From: Porodaedalea pini
Taxonomy: Eukaryota; Basidiomycota; Agaricomycetes; Hymenochaetales; Hymenochaetaceae
Assembly: GCA_002794775.1 (NCBI GenBank)
Contig: NBAY01000024.1
Coordinates: 372,001 to 436,000 of the forward strand
Length of the DNA stretch: 64,000 bases
Reading direction: 5' to 3'
Below are positions 53,801 to 63,242 of this stretch, one piece after another. Positions within the stretch are counted from its first letter, which is position 1, and the number at the start of each line of letters is the position of its first letter. The translations under genes and the position numbers were made by a program. The notes under the pieces were generated by a model. It was not told where the DNA came from. It searched no databases and was given only the letters and a program-made list of their open reading frames with translations.

Positions 53801-54334
53801 CAGAGAAAGATGAAGCTCGGGCTCAAGCCTTCTCAAGATGTTTGGAGACAGAAATAAGTGAGTTCTTCATTGATGAGAGTTCCAATTCTTCAGTCATGAC
53901 ATGTGCTCATAGGGTTTCGATGGTTGTACAAAGGTCGCTGTTGAGCTCGTTCTGGGTTATGGAGAGTTCCTGCACTTCAATAAGTCTCTGTTCTCTCTCT
54001 TGCAATTGAGTGGTGAGTCCCTCAATTTTTGCTGTAACCGATCTCGTTTGTTTATTAGATCCACCTCTCACCCATGCAGTTGTACGTGAGCAATGGGCAT
54101 CAGCTGGGGAGACGTCAGCAGTGCCAGTCAACACAAGCTGACTCTGGCGGGCTGCTTTTGTTGCATGATGCTGGGCAGCCATTCGTCTCACCATCTAACA
54201 GCGTAAAACAAACAGTAAGTGTTAATATTTACTATTTGAGCCTTTACACACATTAATTTGCTGTTATTGGCAGTTTATCAGCACATATGTCGGAGATAAT
54301 GTGAGTTGACATGACTGCACGTCTCGCTTAACGC
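50899..54334. mobile_element. degenerate DNA transposon with short TIRs and 8-bp target duplication
   Basis: The ends are GCGTTAAGCG at 50899-50908 and its exact reverse complement CGCTTAACGC at 54325-54334. Just outside are GATCAAGT and GATCACGT, an 8-bp duplication with one mismatch. An 8-bp duplication is known for hAT and for Kyakuja-Dileera-Zisupton (KDZ) transposons; I cannot place this one by motif. Between the ends, nearly all coding potential is on the minus strand and belongs to one long protein that is unrelated to the flanking genes. The inverted repeats agree for only 10 bases. The element lies in the same accessory stretch as the copia insertions. Confidence 0.6.
50979..54194 (-). 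pseudogene. transposon-encoded protein, interrupted by three TGA codons
   Basis: The 5' exons (54194 to about 53480) code for coiled-coil sequence (QLQEREQRLIEVQELSITQ; LLNECQRKLTQVKDEG). A middle part (about 52920-53432) has HISWLKLFRNEAKK and DIQLGYELSQTPG. One frame then runs from about 52847 to the stop near 50979: KSPLALQVDLPNQPLDEAFL, GVQLFFSKTSDEHNFHILEA, WRCLKLFVWTGCDMHKDLNA-VKGGNSAMHEAWKN, EYTLECTFTFSDTSNTRYGS, VKDHIKKLINEPSLILS, RELAWMPATNNVNEGALGAY-RLFTWKNPTGTL, then a Lys/Glu-rich helical tail ending in a DQLDKLRRIN-type coil. The frame never shifts, but in-frame TGA codons occur at 51993-51995, 51402-51404 and 51207-51209. Probably the transposase. I cannot identify the catalytic triad with confidence; GCDMHKD and NNVNEGALGAYR are the most protein-family-like motifs. 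Confidence 0.62.
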
Positions 54335-54342
54335 GATCACGT
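54335..54342. repeat. target-site duplication, right copy
   Basis: GATCACGT next to the right terminal inverted repeat; see the left copy at 50891-50898. Confidence 0.55.
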
Positions 54343-55480
54343 GCATGCATTTATCCATATTTTGTCCCTTCTCCCACTCGGTGCTTCTTTCATCAACTTC
54401 ATCCGAAGCTCACTGATCTCAATTGCCAAGTGGTGTTGCCATATGTTTGGCAACAGCTTCTTCAGAAAAAAAAGCAAAAACAAATTTATTCAATGAGAAC
54501 TGGCTGGTTTCTGTCCATAAATTATATGTATCTTAGTGATTTTTTTTAATTTAGTTTTTTTTTTCTGAACAAATTCTTTATTGCCACAAACTAAGCTATT
54601 TCTACATTTTTACATATTTTTTTTCGAGTTGTGGAGAGAGCAGCTCGAAGACGGCGGAGGGAGAGAAAACTCGGTCAACTTTTTTGCGAGCATCGATCGC
54701 GGCATGGAATGCCGAGGTCCGTGGGAACGCGCGTCGTTCACATGGCCAATGCCGACCCCCACAAACACAGAAACATAGCAGCCGACGCGTACCAAAGCAT
54801 TCTCACATCGGAAGAGGCACACAAGGCGAATGGGCCGGAATTCGAACGACAGCCTCTCCAGGTGCTCTCGATAAAAACAAGAACTCTGAAAGTGTTGGAC
54901 CCCTCAGTCCTTGCAGAGCTCCTGTGAGAGACGCCCAAGCAGACGCTCAAGATGCATTCGGAAGATAGACGCAAAAGGCTGGTTATGGCCGAAACTCATT
55001 ATGAACTGTCGACCCACGCGGCACTGAGAGTACGATATCGTGATGTGATGATCTTCCACAGACGCGTCAATTCGTCACTGCCTCGCCTTATTGCCTCCTA
55101 TTCATCATGTCTTCCTGAATGGTCCTCAGAGCTATCAGAGGCCCGCACTGTCGGCCACGACCGTGGTAACGAAATGGACTCTATTAGCCTTCCGGATGGT
55201 GGACTGATTCTTCAATGTATAATTAACTGTCGAGCCCATAGGTCCGTCGACTCGTTTATGCATCATATGAGGATGATATTCTGGCCTAATGCATACTAGC
55301 TGAACACGGACATCAGTTGATCGGGACTATGCTTCTCTTTCTACCTTCAGGCGCTCTTTCTCGCTCAATCTGCTAATGGTGTTTGACTCTTTGTATGCTG
55401 AGCGAGCGTCGTTTTTTAGGCCTAATGTTAGCGCTTTCCAACTCCGTCGATGAAATACACTCGTGGCGACAGATATCTCT
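54343..55480. other. intergenic, nothing certain
   Basis: T-rich runs near 54541-54625. Open stretches on the plus strand (for example 54631-54927) lack an identifiable domain or splice pattern. Confidence 0.4.
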
Positions 55481-55888
55481 ATGGTGGTCAGTTCGATCAT
55501 TTTAAATTTCCGGGGGCAGCCCGAGATGAGCTCGCACGATGCTATTGTCGTTTTCTACCTCCTCGCCATCTCATGGACTGCCATTCTCTTCACCCTCTTG
55601 ACCTACATCCGCTTCGAGAACAGCGACGCTACGCTCAAGATTATCTATTTAATCCATTCCTGTATGATCTTTGCTTTTGTCCTTACTGTCCTCATTACTG
55701 CGCACACGTTCGGCACCATTTCGCGATACAATCCGCATACCGTCGTGGTCATCTTCAAAGCTTTCTCCGCACTCACCGCAGCACACTTTCTTGCCTTCGA
55801 CGTCCTCGCAATTGTCCTCGCTGGTTTTACTCTGATTACAATCAACGATTATAGTGGTTTCAGTCGAAGTCGAGAAGGTGGCTCATGA
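55481..55888 (+). CDS. small four-helix membrane protein, possibly a gene fragment
   Basis: An open frame of 135 residues from the ATG at 55481; a second start at 55526 (MSSHDAIVVFYLL) is equally possible. Four hydrophobic segments are seen: AIVVFYLLAISWTAILFTLL, ATLKIIYLIHSCMIFAFVLT, a VVVIFKAFSALTAAHFLAFD segment, and VLAIVLAGFTLITI. The spacing resembles small fungal membrane proteins, but no family motif is evident. Further downstream on the same strand, 56131-56319 codes for SLWGFGQILPMFLIILPLIN, another membrane-type segment. The gene may therefore once have extended to about 56320 and now be broken by frameshifts. Confidence 0.45.
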   Translation: MVVSSIILNFRGQPEMSSHDAIVVFYLLAISWTAILFTLLTYIRFENSDATLKIIYLIHSCMIFAFVLTVLITAHTFGTISRYNPHTVVVIFKAFSALTAAHFLAFDVLAIVLAGFTLITINDYSGFSRSREGGS

Positions 55889-57080
55889 AGCAGAAGGAGA
55901 GAAAGGCTAGAGGAAGTGGAGGAAATCAGATCGGAAGGAGCATCTCGGGCTGCGGAAGAAAACTTGTGTCGGATGCCCAAAGACCCGGAACGAGGTTTTA
56001 ATGGGCCAGGACCGAAGAGCCACTCAAACTCTGGCTCTAGACAGCTGGAAGATGGGTACCGACCTATCACTGTCTCTGGCAGGCTTCCGATCGAGATGGT
56101 CGCCATCGCCGTTCTCTGGGTCTGTCCGTCATGAACACAGGGCTGTTCAGCCTGCGAAACCCCTTCGATGGCGGAGGTGACGGGGTTGGTCCAAGCCTGT
56201 GGGGCTTCGGCCAGATCCTCCCGATGTTCCTCATTATTCTTCCGCTCATCAACCTCTTTAAAGCCCTCGTCGGGCTGTGTCCCCACAAGAGTAAGCACAT
56301 CAGGGCTGTTCAAAAGATGTAAATATTCATACGGGAGCCTATGCCTCGTCATTCGGAGACTGACAATCATGGACATGGGCACACCCGTGGGCCTCGTCCC
56401 GCGCCGCCGCGAACGGCTTATAATATTCACCGACTAGAGTGGATGTCGTCCTTCCAGCACGGAAGCACGGCTAATGTGCGTGCGACCAGCCGGCAGACGT
56501 CTACGCGCATATCTGAAAACTCCATACACTCTATTCGGTAAAATTTATTCTCGACGTGAAGGACGAAGAGTGTACCGACGGGGAAAGGGTCTGCCTAGAG
56601 ACTCGGATCCTACTCCCTCATCAGTCTCTGTACTGAGCTCGTCCTCAGTATCCTTACGAACGGCCGGGTATGCAACTGCAGAAGAAAACAATGTCTAGGG
56701 TTGTGTATCTTCGAGTCTTCCCCTTCGTCTCCATATTTCTTCACACGCTTGAAGAGTGACAAGCACGTCCGCGCCAAATGACCATATGAAAATTTTCTCC
56801 ATCTTCCATATTTCTTTTATTCGCTTGCTTTTCTATCTGTTCAATCCATGCTCAAGTGTATGCACACGTTCGAGGAAGTCAAAAGCAGTTGACGTTATTT
56901 GCACAAGGAGGTTCAAACACCTTTTCGTCGAAGACACGAAGGACCTGCTTGAAGCTCTTGTTACATATTAGCCATTTCCATTCTTTGCCCACCGGATTTA
57001 CGTTGCAATAGTGGTCTTGTCGATTCGTATTTCATTCAAGAGAACCGATAGATAATGAACTACAAAAGCTACAAGAGTGT
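55889..57080. other. intergenic with possible membrane-protein remnant
   Basis: It contains the plus-strand segment at 56131-56319 mentioned for the gene above. The rest to 57080 has no recognised gene. Confidence 0.4.
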
Positions 57081-57585
57081 TCACGCCATCTCTGAGTCAA
57101 TGTATGCTTTGAAGATGAAACCAAGAATGAAGGAAAACAGAACGACGATTGCCAGATGGAAGACGGTCATATTGAAGTGATTCACACCTTCTGCAAGTGA
57201 AACACAATTAATCCGTGACTGGGATTATTATCAATGGTCTGAGACTTACCTGTATAACGAGCTCCAGAAGCAAGAGCCTGCCCTCCAGTTTCGTCCACAG
57301 TTAGTCCATCTGGTCCGGTTACTGTACTTTCGCCGCAGGGCGGTGGATCAATGTCGATAGACTCTACGTCAGGATCCAACGGGGAATCCAACTGGCCAGT
57401 CTCAAAAGCCTTCGGATCGGTTCTGGTTTCGTCTTCACCTTTGCAGGATGAGAACTCTATTCCGTCAGATTCATCTTTGATTTCCTCGATGTTTGAGTGA
57501 TGCTCTGGCTCATTGATCTCCGAGTCCAACCTCGCCCTCCCTTCGAGTCCGTCCAATTCAGTTAGTAAACCAAGGACAAATTCTC
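57081..57585 (-). pseudogene. tail-anchored gene copy 2, 3' part (split by copia)
   Basis: This is the 3' half of a paralogue of the gene at 47372-50101. The exon 57250-57585 codes for LGLLTELDGLEGRARLDSEI and an acidic Ser/Asp/Glu tail. A 59-bp intron (57191-57249, GTAAGT...GCAG) leads to a last exon, 57081-57190, that ends in the membrane segment FHLAIVVLFSFILGFIFKAY-IDSEMA. So both copies share an acidic tail, a late intron and a C-terminal anchor. Position 57585 is the insertion point of the copia element; the reading frame resumes in phase at 62638 when the insertion and one TTCTC are ignored. Confidence 0.82.
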
Positions 57586-57817
57586 TGTTGAGAATAGAGA
57601 TCGACGTCGCTTAGTTTAGTAATGGATCATCGTAGCATATAGTCCGAACGTTCGTCTCGTTGCCACCTCAGTCTTTTACCACACGAGACTGAGGTGAGCA
57701 TTTCTCTTACTTGATTCCTTTATCAGTACCTTATCGTTATCATGTAGTATATTGTTTTACAGGTGCTTATAATACATAGAGTCTTTTACCACACGAGACT
57801 GAGAATATTGTTTTACA
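57586..57817 (+). repeat. 5' LTR of copia element
   Basis: 232 bp, TG...CA ends. It contains CACCTCAGTCT and its reverse complement AGACTGAGGTG, 11-bp arms of a hairpin, around an 11-base loop (TTTACCACACG). The inner stem and loop recur in shorter form near the LTR end (AGTCT...AGACT). Confidence 0.95.
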
Positions 57818-57828
57818 GGTTATGAGCC
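57818..57828 (+). promoter_or_regulatory. primer-binding site, initiator tRNA-Met half-molecule type
   Basis: GGTTATGAGCC directly follows the LTR. It is complementary to the GGCUCAUAACC anticodon-loop region of eukaryotic initiator tRNA-Met, not to the tRNA 3' end, so priming by a cleaved tRNA half, as in Drosophila copia, is implied. Confidence 0.7.
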
Positions 57829-58085
57829 TTGCCCGCTCGCTTTAACCATTGCGTTACGTCTAGCTTGTTGTCCATTACATGGTACGAACTTGAGGAGAGT
57901 TCTCTAGAAATAACGAAGTACTTCCGGATTTTGATTTGGATCCGTGGTTGTCGAACTCGAGAGAAGAGGCTGACGAACGAACGTCGGTCAACTCAAGTGG
58001 CACAACATTGCCGTCATTGAATTCAAGCGACCTAGACTCTTTATTCAATGGGCCTTTGACTCCCGAAGCTTCCCTTGCTCCTGCA

Positions 58086-61000
58086 ATGTCGTCCTATTCT
58101 ACTGCCGAACTGTATATGCTTGATATGCTTGGAAGCGGTCACTATTCTCTGTCGATGTCTGGTGCCACTCCTACTCCACCCCACTCTCGCCTTCCTTCCC
58201 CAACACTCTCACGAAACCCCTTTAGATCTCCGAGTCGACCTTCTACACTGAACATGCTGTTCCAACCTCTCAACGTCCCGCAGACTGCCATTTCATCTGT
58301 GAGCTATCAGTCCAAGTCAGAAGAGTACAAGATAGAAAAGTTTACGAAGGATCAAATGCTTAAACCGTCTGGATCAAACTTCTTCGCTTGGCATAGTGTT
58401 CAAGAGGTCATCCTGCGGAGCCACGACTGGTATGGCCACGCGATGGGATCAGACACATGTCCTGACCCATCGCAAGGCGTAGACGAATTCCGGCGCTGGC
58501 ACAAAGTCGATCAGTTAACACAATCACAACTCGCTATGAACATGGACTTTAGTCTGTTTCATCAACTCAACATGAGATGCAAGACGTCATCTGAACTGTG
58601 GAAGACACTCAACGATCGGTTTGGAAGACGAAGCATTCAAGCGTCAACTGATGCCAGCGAAAGGCTGAGGTCAAAGAAGATTCAAGTCGGGGAGACTATG
58701 AAAAATCATATAGACGAACTTAGGAAGCTCTGGAGTGAATACATCAAATACGGAGGTATCCTGAGCGACTCTGAGTGGCATGCGATCATTGTTAGATCGC
58801 TATCCCAACATCTGGAGTGGAAGAGATCCATACCTCTAGCCAGTATCATCGTTGATCCGGAACAGTTCATATCCACGCTTGAGCTACAAGAAACGCAAGG
58901 ATATGGTGACGTTTCGATGACAGAAGCTGCACTACAAAGTCAAAATCAGCCAAAGAGGACCAACATCAACGCTGGTAGGCCGAAGCTCACTTGTACAAAC
59001 TGCGGGCGTACAGGCCATATGGCTCCATACTGCTTCGCACCAGGGGGAGGAGCTGTGCACCGTCGACCATCCACCTACAAGATCCCTCCGCATATGGTCG
59101 AGAAAGAGCGCGCAAACCTCACTGCGCAGCTGAGTGAGCTTGACAAACAGGTGGCCTCGACTACTCTGGGCAAAGAGTCGGCCCGACTCGCAACTGTGTC
59201 TCCTGCATTTGCTTTGATGGCGACAGAGACATCGCTCATGTCTTCATCTTGGCTTTTGGACTCTGGCGCATCCTCCCACATGACGAGCGGTCGTGAAAAC
59301 TTCATCAAATATTCCTCTATTGAACCAGTTACCATTCAGATGGCTGGGAAAGGACTCACTCTTCGAGCCGTGGGGCAAGGGACTGTGCTAGTACGCTTCT
59401 GGATCGGGGGAAAATCAATTCTCGTGAACGTTGAAGGAGTGCTACACGTTCCGCTGCTCGCACACAATCTGTTGTCGCTGGCTAAACTCGATCAACGTGG
59501 TATCGAGCTTAGATCGTCAAAGGGAAAATGTTACCTTTCTAAAGCTGGTGTGGTATTCGCCGAAGGGTACACCATGCACGACCAATGGATCATGTGCCTC
59601 TCAGTCGTAGCGTCCAAGAAGGAAACCGCTAACGTTGTGTCGAGCCGTGCGGACAGGCATCAACCGCTGCATGTGTGGCATCAACGTCTCGGTCATCTAA
59701 ACTTTGATTGTGTGAAAGAGATCCAACGTAACTCGGTTGTTGAAGGGATCGAAATCCTGCCAGATCCTCTGGAGAGCAAGTGTGAGGCCTGTATCATTGG
59801 AAAAATGACAGCGACCCGTACAGAAACGCGTGAACTGCGCGCACGTCAGCCAGGCGATGTTGTACACGTGGACATCGAATTTATGAGCCACCGGTCGTTT
59901 TCCGGAGCGGAGCTCTCTCTAAAATTTGTTGATGAGTTCTCTAGCTTTGTCTGGGCTTTCGCTATTGTCAGTAAGGATGCTAAAACGGTTCTTGCTCACT
60001 GGTCAAACCTCTGCGTGGAGTTCCAGAATCAATTCTCCTTGCCAGTCAAAGCGCTTCATTCCGACAATGGGACAGAATTCGTCAATAATGAAATGAAGAA
60101 CTTCAACGACTTGCTTGGCATACAGCATCATCTTACTGTTCCTTACAGACATGAAATGAACGGTCGGATTGAACGGTTAAATCGCACAGGTTCTGACGCC
60201 GTATGCTCCATGCTCGACTTTTCCAACCTGTCGAAAATCTATTGGGCAGAAGCTTACAACACGTTTACGTACCTCCATAATCGGACTGCTGCATCGTCGG
60301 TCCCTAACAAGACTCCATATGAGGTTCTACATAAGTGCAAACCTGATCTCTCCCATGTGCGGATCTTCGGCTCCGTTGCATATATGCGCATTCCTCCGGA
60401 CCTATGTCACAAACTGGACGTGAAGGCTGTTAAGTATCTTCTAATTGGATATTGCGAGGATGCCGTGTACAAGTTGATCGATCCTGAGACGCGTCGTGTC
60501 ACTTGGTCCCGAGACGTCGTATTTGACGAGTTCGGGAATTTCCTTGCTTCCAAATCTGGCAACGTGTCAGGAACGGAGCCGAAGTCATCGGTCTCTGACT
60601 CCTCGGTAACCGCCACTCCTCTGCTTCCACGTTGCTCGGATCGCCTACATCAAATTCAATCTAAGCAAGACTTATCTGAGCAGATCCACTTGGCAAATGC
60701 TCCGATCTACATTCCTCGATCTGCTGCCCACGCGTTCCGCTCTGCGCAGGCCGACCAGTGGGAGAAGGCTATGCTATATGAAGTCACTAAACTGTCCGAA
60801 ATGAATTGCTGGGAGATTGTCAAACGGCCGTCTGACACACACGTCATCAAGGGAATGTGGGTATTCAACGTCAAGGAGGAAGCAGACGGTACGATAGATT
60901 ACCGTGCTCGATGGGTTGCGCGTGGAGACTCTCAAATGCCCGGACTTGAGTTTGGAGAGACGTTTGCCACTTGTGGAGACTTCATCACCGCAAAAATAAT

Positions 61001-62282
61001 TATTGCACTGAGCGCAAACTCTTCCTCTTCTCTTCTTATGGCCGACATCACGTCTGCTTACCTTCACAGTCCACTTCAAGAGGACGGTCTCCTAGTAGAA
61101 TACCCTACCGGCTTTACCGTCGACTCTGTCGACGACCCCGTCTGTCTACTCAAGAAAGCTCTCTATGGCCTTCGCCAAGGCGCTAGAGCGTGGTCTGAAC
61201 ATTTCACGGAAAAATTGCTCACTATGGGATTCAGACGCTGCGTCTCCGCTCCCTCCATTTACGTTCGCTCCAACTCAGAAGGGGAGACTATACTCGGCAC
61301 CCATGTAGACGACTGCACTGGTGCTTGTTTTTCAAAGGCGGTCGATCGCAATACAGAAGCTATTCGCTTCAAGAAGGATCTCTCGACTCATTTCAAGTTC
61401 AAAGAGAAGGATGCGACTAAAAGGGCGAATCTCCTTGGCCTCACTATATTTTACAACGAAGAAGAGGGGTACATCAAACTGTCTGCTACGCAAAAAATAG
61501 ATCGCACACTCAAACGTTACGGTATGTCCGCCGCCAACGCGTGCAGGACCCCCATGCAGAAAAACGCACTCTCGCTCTTCGAAGCCGACAAGTCTGAACC
61601 GCCAGCCAAACCACCCTGGCCGTATGCACAGCTGATCAGAGAGCTTCTCTGGCTTGGGACTGTACTTCGCATCGACATCGCATTTGCGGTCAATTTCCTA
61701 GCTAGATCCATGCAGAATCCCAAGGAAATACACTGGGAAGCAGCGAAACACGTCCTACGTTATCTTAAGGGTACGCAAGAGCTAGGTATTGTCTACCATT
61801 CAGGGGGAGACGATCATCCAGTTGGTTACTCAGATTCAGACTTCGCTGGGGACAAGTCGGACTGCAAATCGACCACAGGCTATGTCTTCATGCTCCGTGG
61901 AGGTCCCATAGACTGGCGGTCCAAAAAGCAGACCATCGTTGCCAAATCCACTGCCGAAGCTGAATACATCGCTGTTTCGACCTGCGCTACGGAGGCCATT
62001 TGGCTGCGCCATTTCTATGACAAGATTGGCCGCCCCTTCGGGCCTAAGCCTGTGTTAATACGCGTCGATAACCTGCCGGCTATTGAGCTCACTAAGGACC
62101 CTGTCTATCTCTCGAAGACCAAACATATAGATATTCAAGCGCATCACATTCGTGACGAAGTCACAAATCATAGGGTTGCCCTGGTTCACATTCCGGGTGT
62201 CGACAACCCTGCGGACATCCTCACGAAACCGCTCGAACCGGAACCTCACGAATGTTGTGTACGCCTTCTAGGCATGCTTTAA
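58086..62282 (+). CDS. copia Gag-Pol polyprotein
   Basis: 1398 residues from the first ATG (58086). The frame is open back to 57894, but no ATG lies there. In order: a UBN2-like Gag region (FFAWHSVQEVILRSHDWYGH, LWKTLNDRFG); a CCHC zinc knuckle CTNCGRTGHMAPYC near 58990-59035; protease WLLDSGASSHMTSG near 59250; the integrase zinc-binding part HVWHQRLGHLNFDCVKEIQR ending CEACIIGKM; the integrase core with HVDIEF, LHSDNGTEF and NGRIERLNR, a D,D-35-E set (59860-60190); reverse transcriptase from WEIVKRPSDTHVIKGMWVF through DITSAYLHSPL and ALYGLRQGARAW to GTHVDDCTGA; RNase H with YSDSDFAGDKSDCKSTTGYV, AKSTAEAEYIAVS and KHIDIQAHHIRD, ending PADILTKPLEPEP. No internal stop or frameshift, so the element may be competent. 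The active-site motif is HVDD where YVDD is usual. Confidence 0.95.
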   Translation: MSSYSTAELYMLDMLGSGHYSLSMSGATPTPPHSRLPSPTLSRNPFRSPSRPSTLNMLFQPLNVPQTAISSVSYQSKSEEYKIEKFTKDQMLKPSGSNFFAWHSVQEVILRSHDWYGHAMGSDTCPDPSQGVDEFRRWHKVDQLTQSQLAMNMDFSLFHQLNMRCKTSSELWKTLNDRFGRRSIQASTDASERLRSKKIQVGETMKNHIDELRKLWSEYIKYGGILSDSEWHAIIVRSLSQHLEWKRSIPLASIIVDPEQFISTLELQETQGYGDVSMTEAALQSQNQPKRTNINAGRPKLTCTNCGRTGHMAPYCFAPGGGAVHRRPSTYKIPPHMVEKERANLTAQLSELDKQVASTTLGKESARLATVSPAFALMATETSLMSSSWLLDSGASSHMTSGRENFIKYSSIEPVTIQMAGKGLTLRAVGQGTVLVRFWIGGKSILVNVEGVLHVPLLAHNLLSLAKLDQRGIELRSSKGKCYLSKAGVVFAEGYTMHDQWIMCLSVVASKKETANVVSSRADRHQPLHVWHQRLGHLNFDCVKEIQRNSVVEGIEILPDPLESKCEACIIGKMTATRTETRELRARQPGDVVHVDIEFMSHRSFSGAELSLKFVDEFSSFVWAFAIVSKDAKTVLAHWSNLCVEFQNQFSLPVKALHSDNGTEFVNNEMKNFNDLLGIQHHLTVPYRHEMNGRIERLNRTGSDAVCSMLDFSNLSKIYWAEAYNTFTYLHNRTAASSVPNKTPYEVLHKCKPDLSHVRIFGSVAYMRIPPDLCHKLDVKAVKYLLIGYCEDAVYKLIDPETRRVTWSRDVVFDEFGNFLASKSGNVSGTEPKSSVSDSSVTATPLLPRCSDRLHQIQSKQDLSEQIHLANAPIYIPRSAAHAFRSAQADQWEKAMLYEVTKLSEMNCWEIVKRPSDTHVIKGMWVFNVKEEADGTIDYRARWVARGDSQMPGLEFGETFATCGDFITAKIIIALSANSSSSLLMADITSAYLHSPLQEDGLLVEYPTGFTVDSVDDPVCLLKKALYGLRQGARAWSEHFTEKLLTMGFRRCVSAPSIYVRSNSEGETILGTHVDDCTGACFSKAVDRNTEAIRFKKDLSTHFKFKEKDATKRANLLGLTIFYNEEEGYIKLSATQKIDRTLKRYGMSAANACRTPMQKNALSLFEADKSEPPAKPPWPYAQLIRELLWLGTVLRIDIAFAVNFLARSMQNPKEIHWEAAKHVLRYLKGTQELGIVYHSGGDDHPVGYSDSDFAGDKSDCKSTTGYVFMLRGGPIDWRSKKQTIVAKSTAEAEYIAVSTCATEAIWLRHFYDKIGRPFGPKPVLIRVDNLPAIELTKDPVYLSKTKHIDIQAHHIRDEVTNHRVALVHIPGVDNPADILTKPLEPEPHECCVRLLGML

Positions 62283-62389
62283 AAGATTCATTTTACTTTT
62301 TTCACTTCATGCATACCTCTCGAACGCTACTTCCGTTTTCCATCCGTGCCTTACAGTTCATCCCATTTTTCTTAATTCCATGCGACGCG

Positions 62390-62400
62390 ATCAGGGGGAG
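62390..62400 (+). promoter_or_regulatory. polypurine tract
   Basis: The purine run AGGGGGAG immediately before the 3' LTR at 62401, the usual plus-strand priming site. Confidence 0.75.
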
Positions 62401-62632
62401 TGTTGAGAATAGAGATCGACGTCGCTTAGTTTAGTAATGGATCGTCGTAGCATATAGTCCGAACGTTCGTCTCGTTGCCACCTCAGTCTTTTACCACACG
62501 AGACTGAGGTGAGCATTTCTCTTACTTGATTCCTTTATCAGTACCTTATCGTTATCATGTAGTATATTGTTTTACAGGTGCTTATAATACATAGAGTCTT
62601 TTACCACACGAGACTGAGTATATTGTTTTACA
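62401..62632 (+). repeat. 3' LTR of copia element
   Basis: 232 bp, identical to the 5' LTR except for two substitutions. Confidence 0.95.
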
Positions 62633-63242
62633 TTCTCCGCCGCGGATTGCGAGACCTGTGTCGGTCTTGGGTATGTCGTCGCACGATCGGGAGACCAACC
62701 GGGAGACCAACTTGCTCGTCTCCAGTTCAGATACGACCTCGTCTCCTTCGCACGACACCAACTCGGTATTGTCAGACTGTGAGTTAGACTCGACCTTGCG
62801 TTCTTCGTCGCATGAGTGGAGTTCAAGCTCATCAAGCCCCGGGTCCGATCCAGTCCTCCCTCCATCTCCTAATAACTGGTCCGCTTCGTCCGGCATTTCT
62901 TCGTCCACCATAGCGTCCTCGGCGAGAACGACGTTTGCCCAGTATTTCTCGCGATGTTGCTTATGCTCCCGTGCAGGTCTCCATGAAAAGGGACCTGTTG
63001 CGTCTACACCTCCCTCGTCGGTGCCTAACGCCTTGGGATACGCATCAGGAGCGTAACGGAGTACGAGCACTTTGAAACTCTCAGGAATTATCTGTGCCTT
63101 TTTGTAAGGACACTGCAATTCAATGCGCAGGTCTTCCAGCTCCCTGCCTTCTATTACAGTAAAAAGCATGCGGCCGACATAGATATGACACTCTATGCAT
63201 TGAAAGGCATCAAAGTAAACCCATGCCGCATAGGCACATTCT
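62633..63242 (-). pseudogene. tail-anchored gene copy 2, 5' part (truncated)
   Basis: The 5' portion of the gene split at 57585. Reading on the minus strand from about 63242: CAYAAWVYFDAFQCIECHIY, VLVLRYAPDAYPKALGTDEG, GVDATGPFSWRPAREHK, then an acidic tail (LELHSCDEERKVESNSQSDN) to IRGGE at 62638. It aligns with YVAWIYFHAFDCAECHIHSD, RYAPETYPKVLEIDEEGVDA and so on in the gene at 47372. Homology stops at about 63242, where LTR sequence of a second copia element begins, so the N-terminal exons are gone. Confidence 0.82.

Larger units (their letters stand above)
57586..62632 (+). mobile_element. complete Ty1/copia LTR retrotransposon
   Basis: 5047 bp, flanked by a perfect 5-bp duplication TTCTC (57581-57585 and 62633-62637). 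Two 232-bp LTRs begin TGTTGAGAAT and end TTTTACA. They differ at two positions only (ATCATCG/ATCGTCG and GAGAATATT/GAGTATATT), so the insertion is young. Between them are a primer-binding site, one intact Gag-Pol frame in copia order (protease, integrase, reverse transcriptase, RNase H), and a purine tract. The element lies in the opposite orientation to the gene it interrupts. Confidence 0.96.

Noticed and set aside
57936..58085. 50 extra N-terminal residues for the copia polyprotein
   Set aside because: The extension begins at TTG with no in-frame ATG; the first ATG is at 58086.
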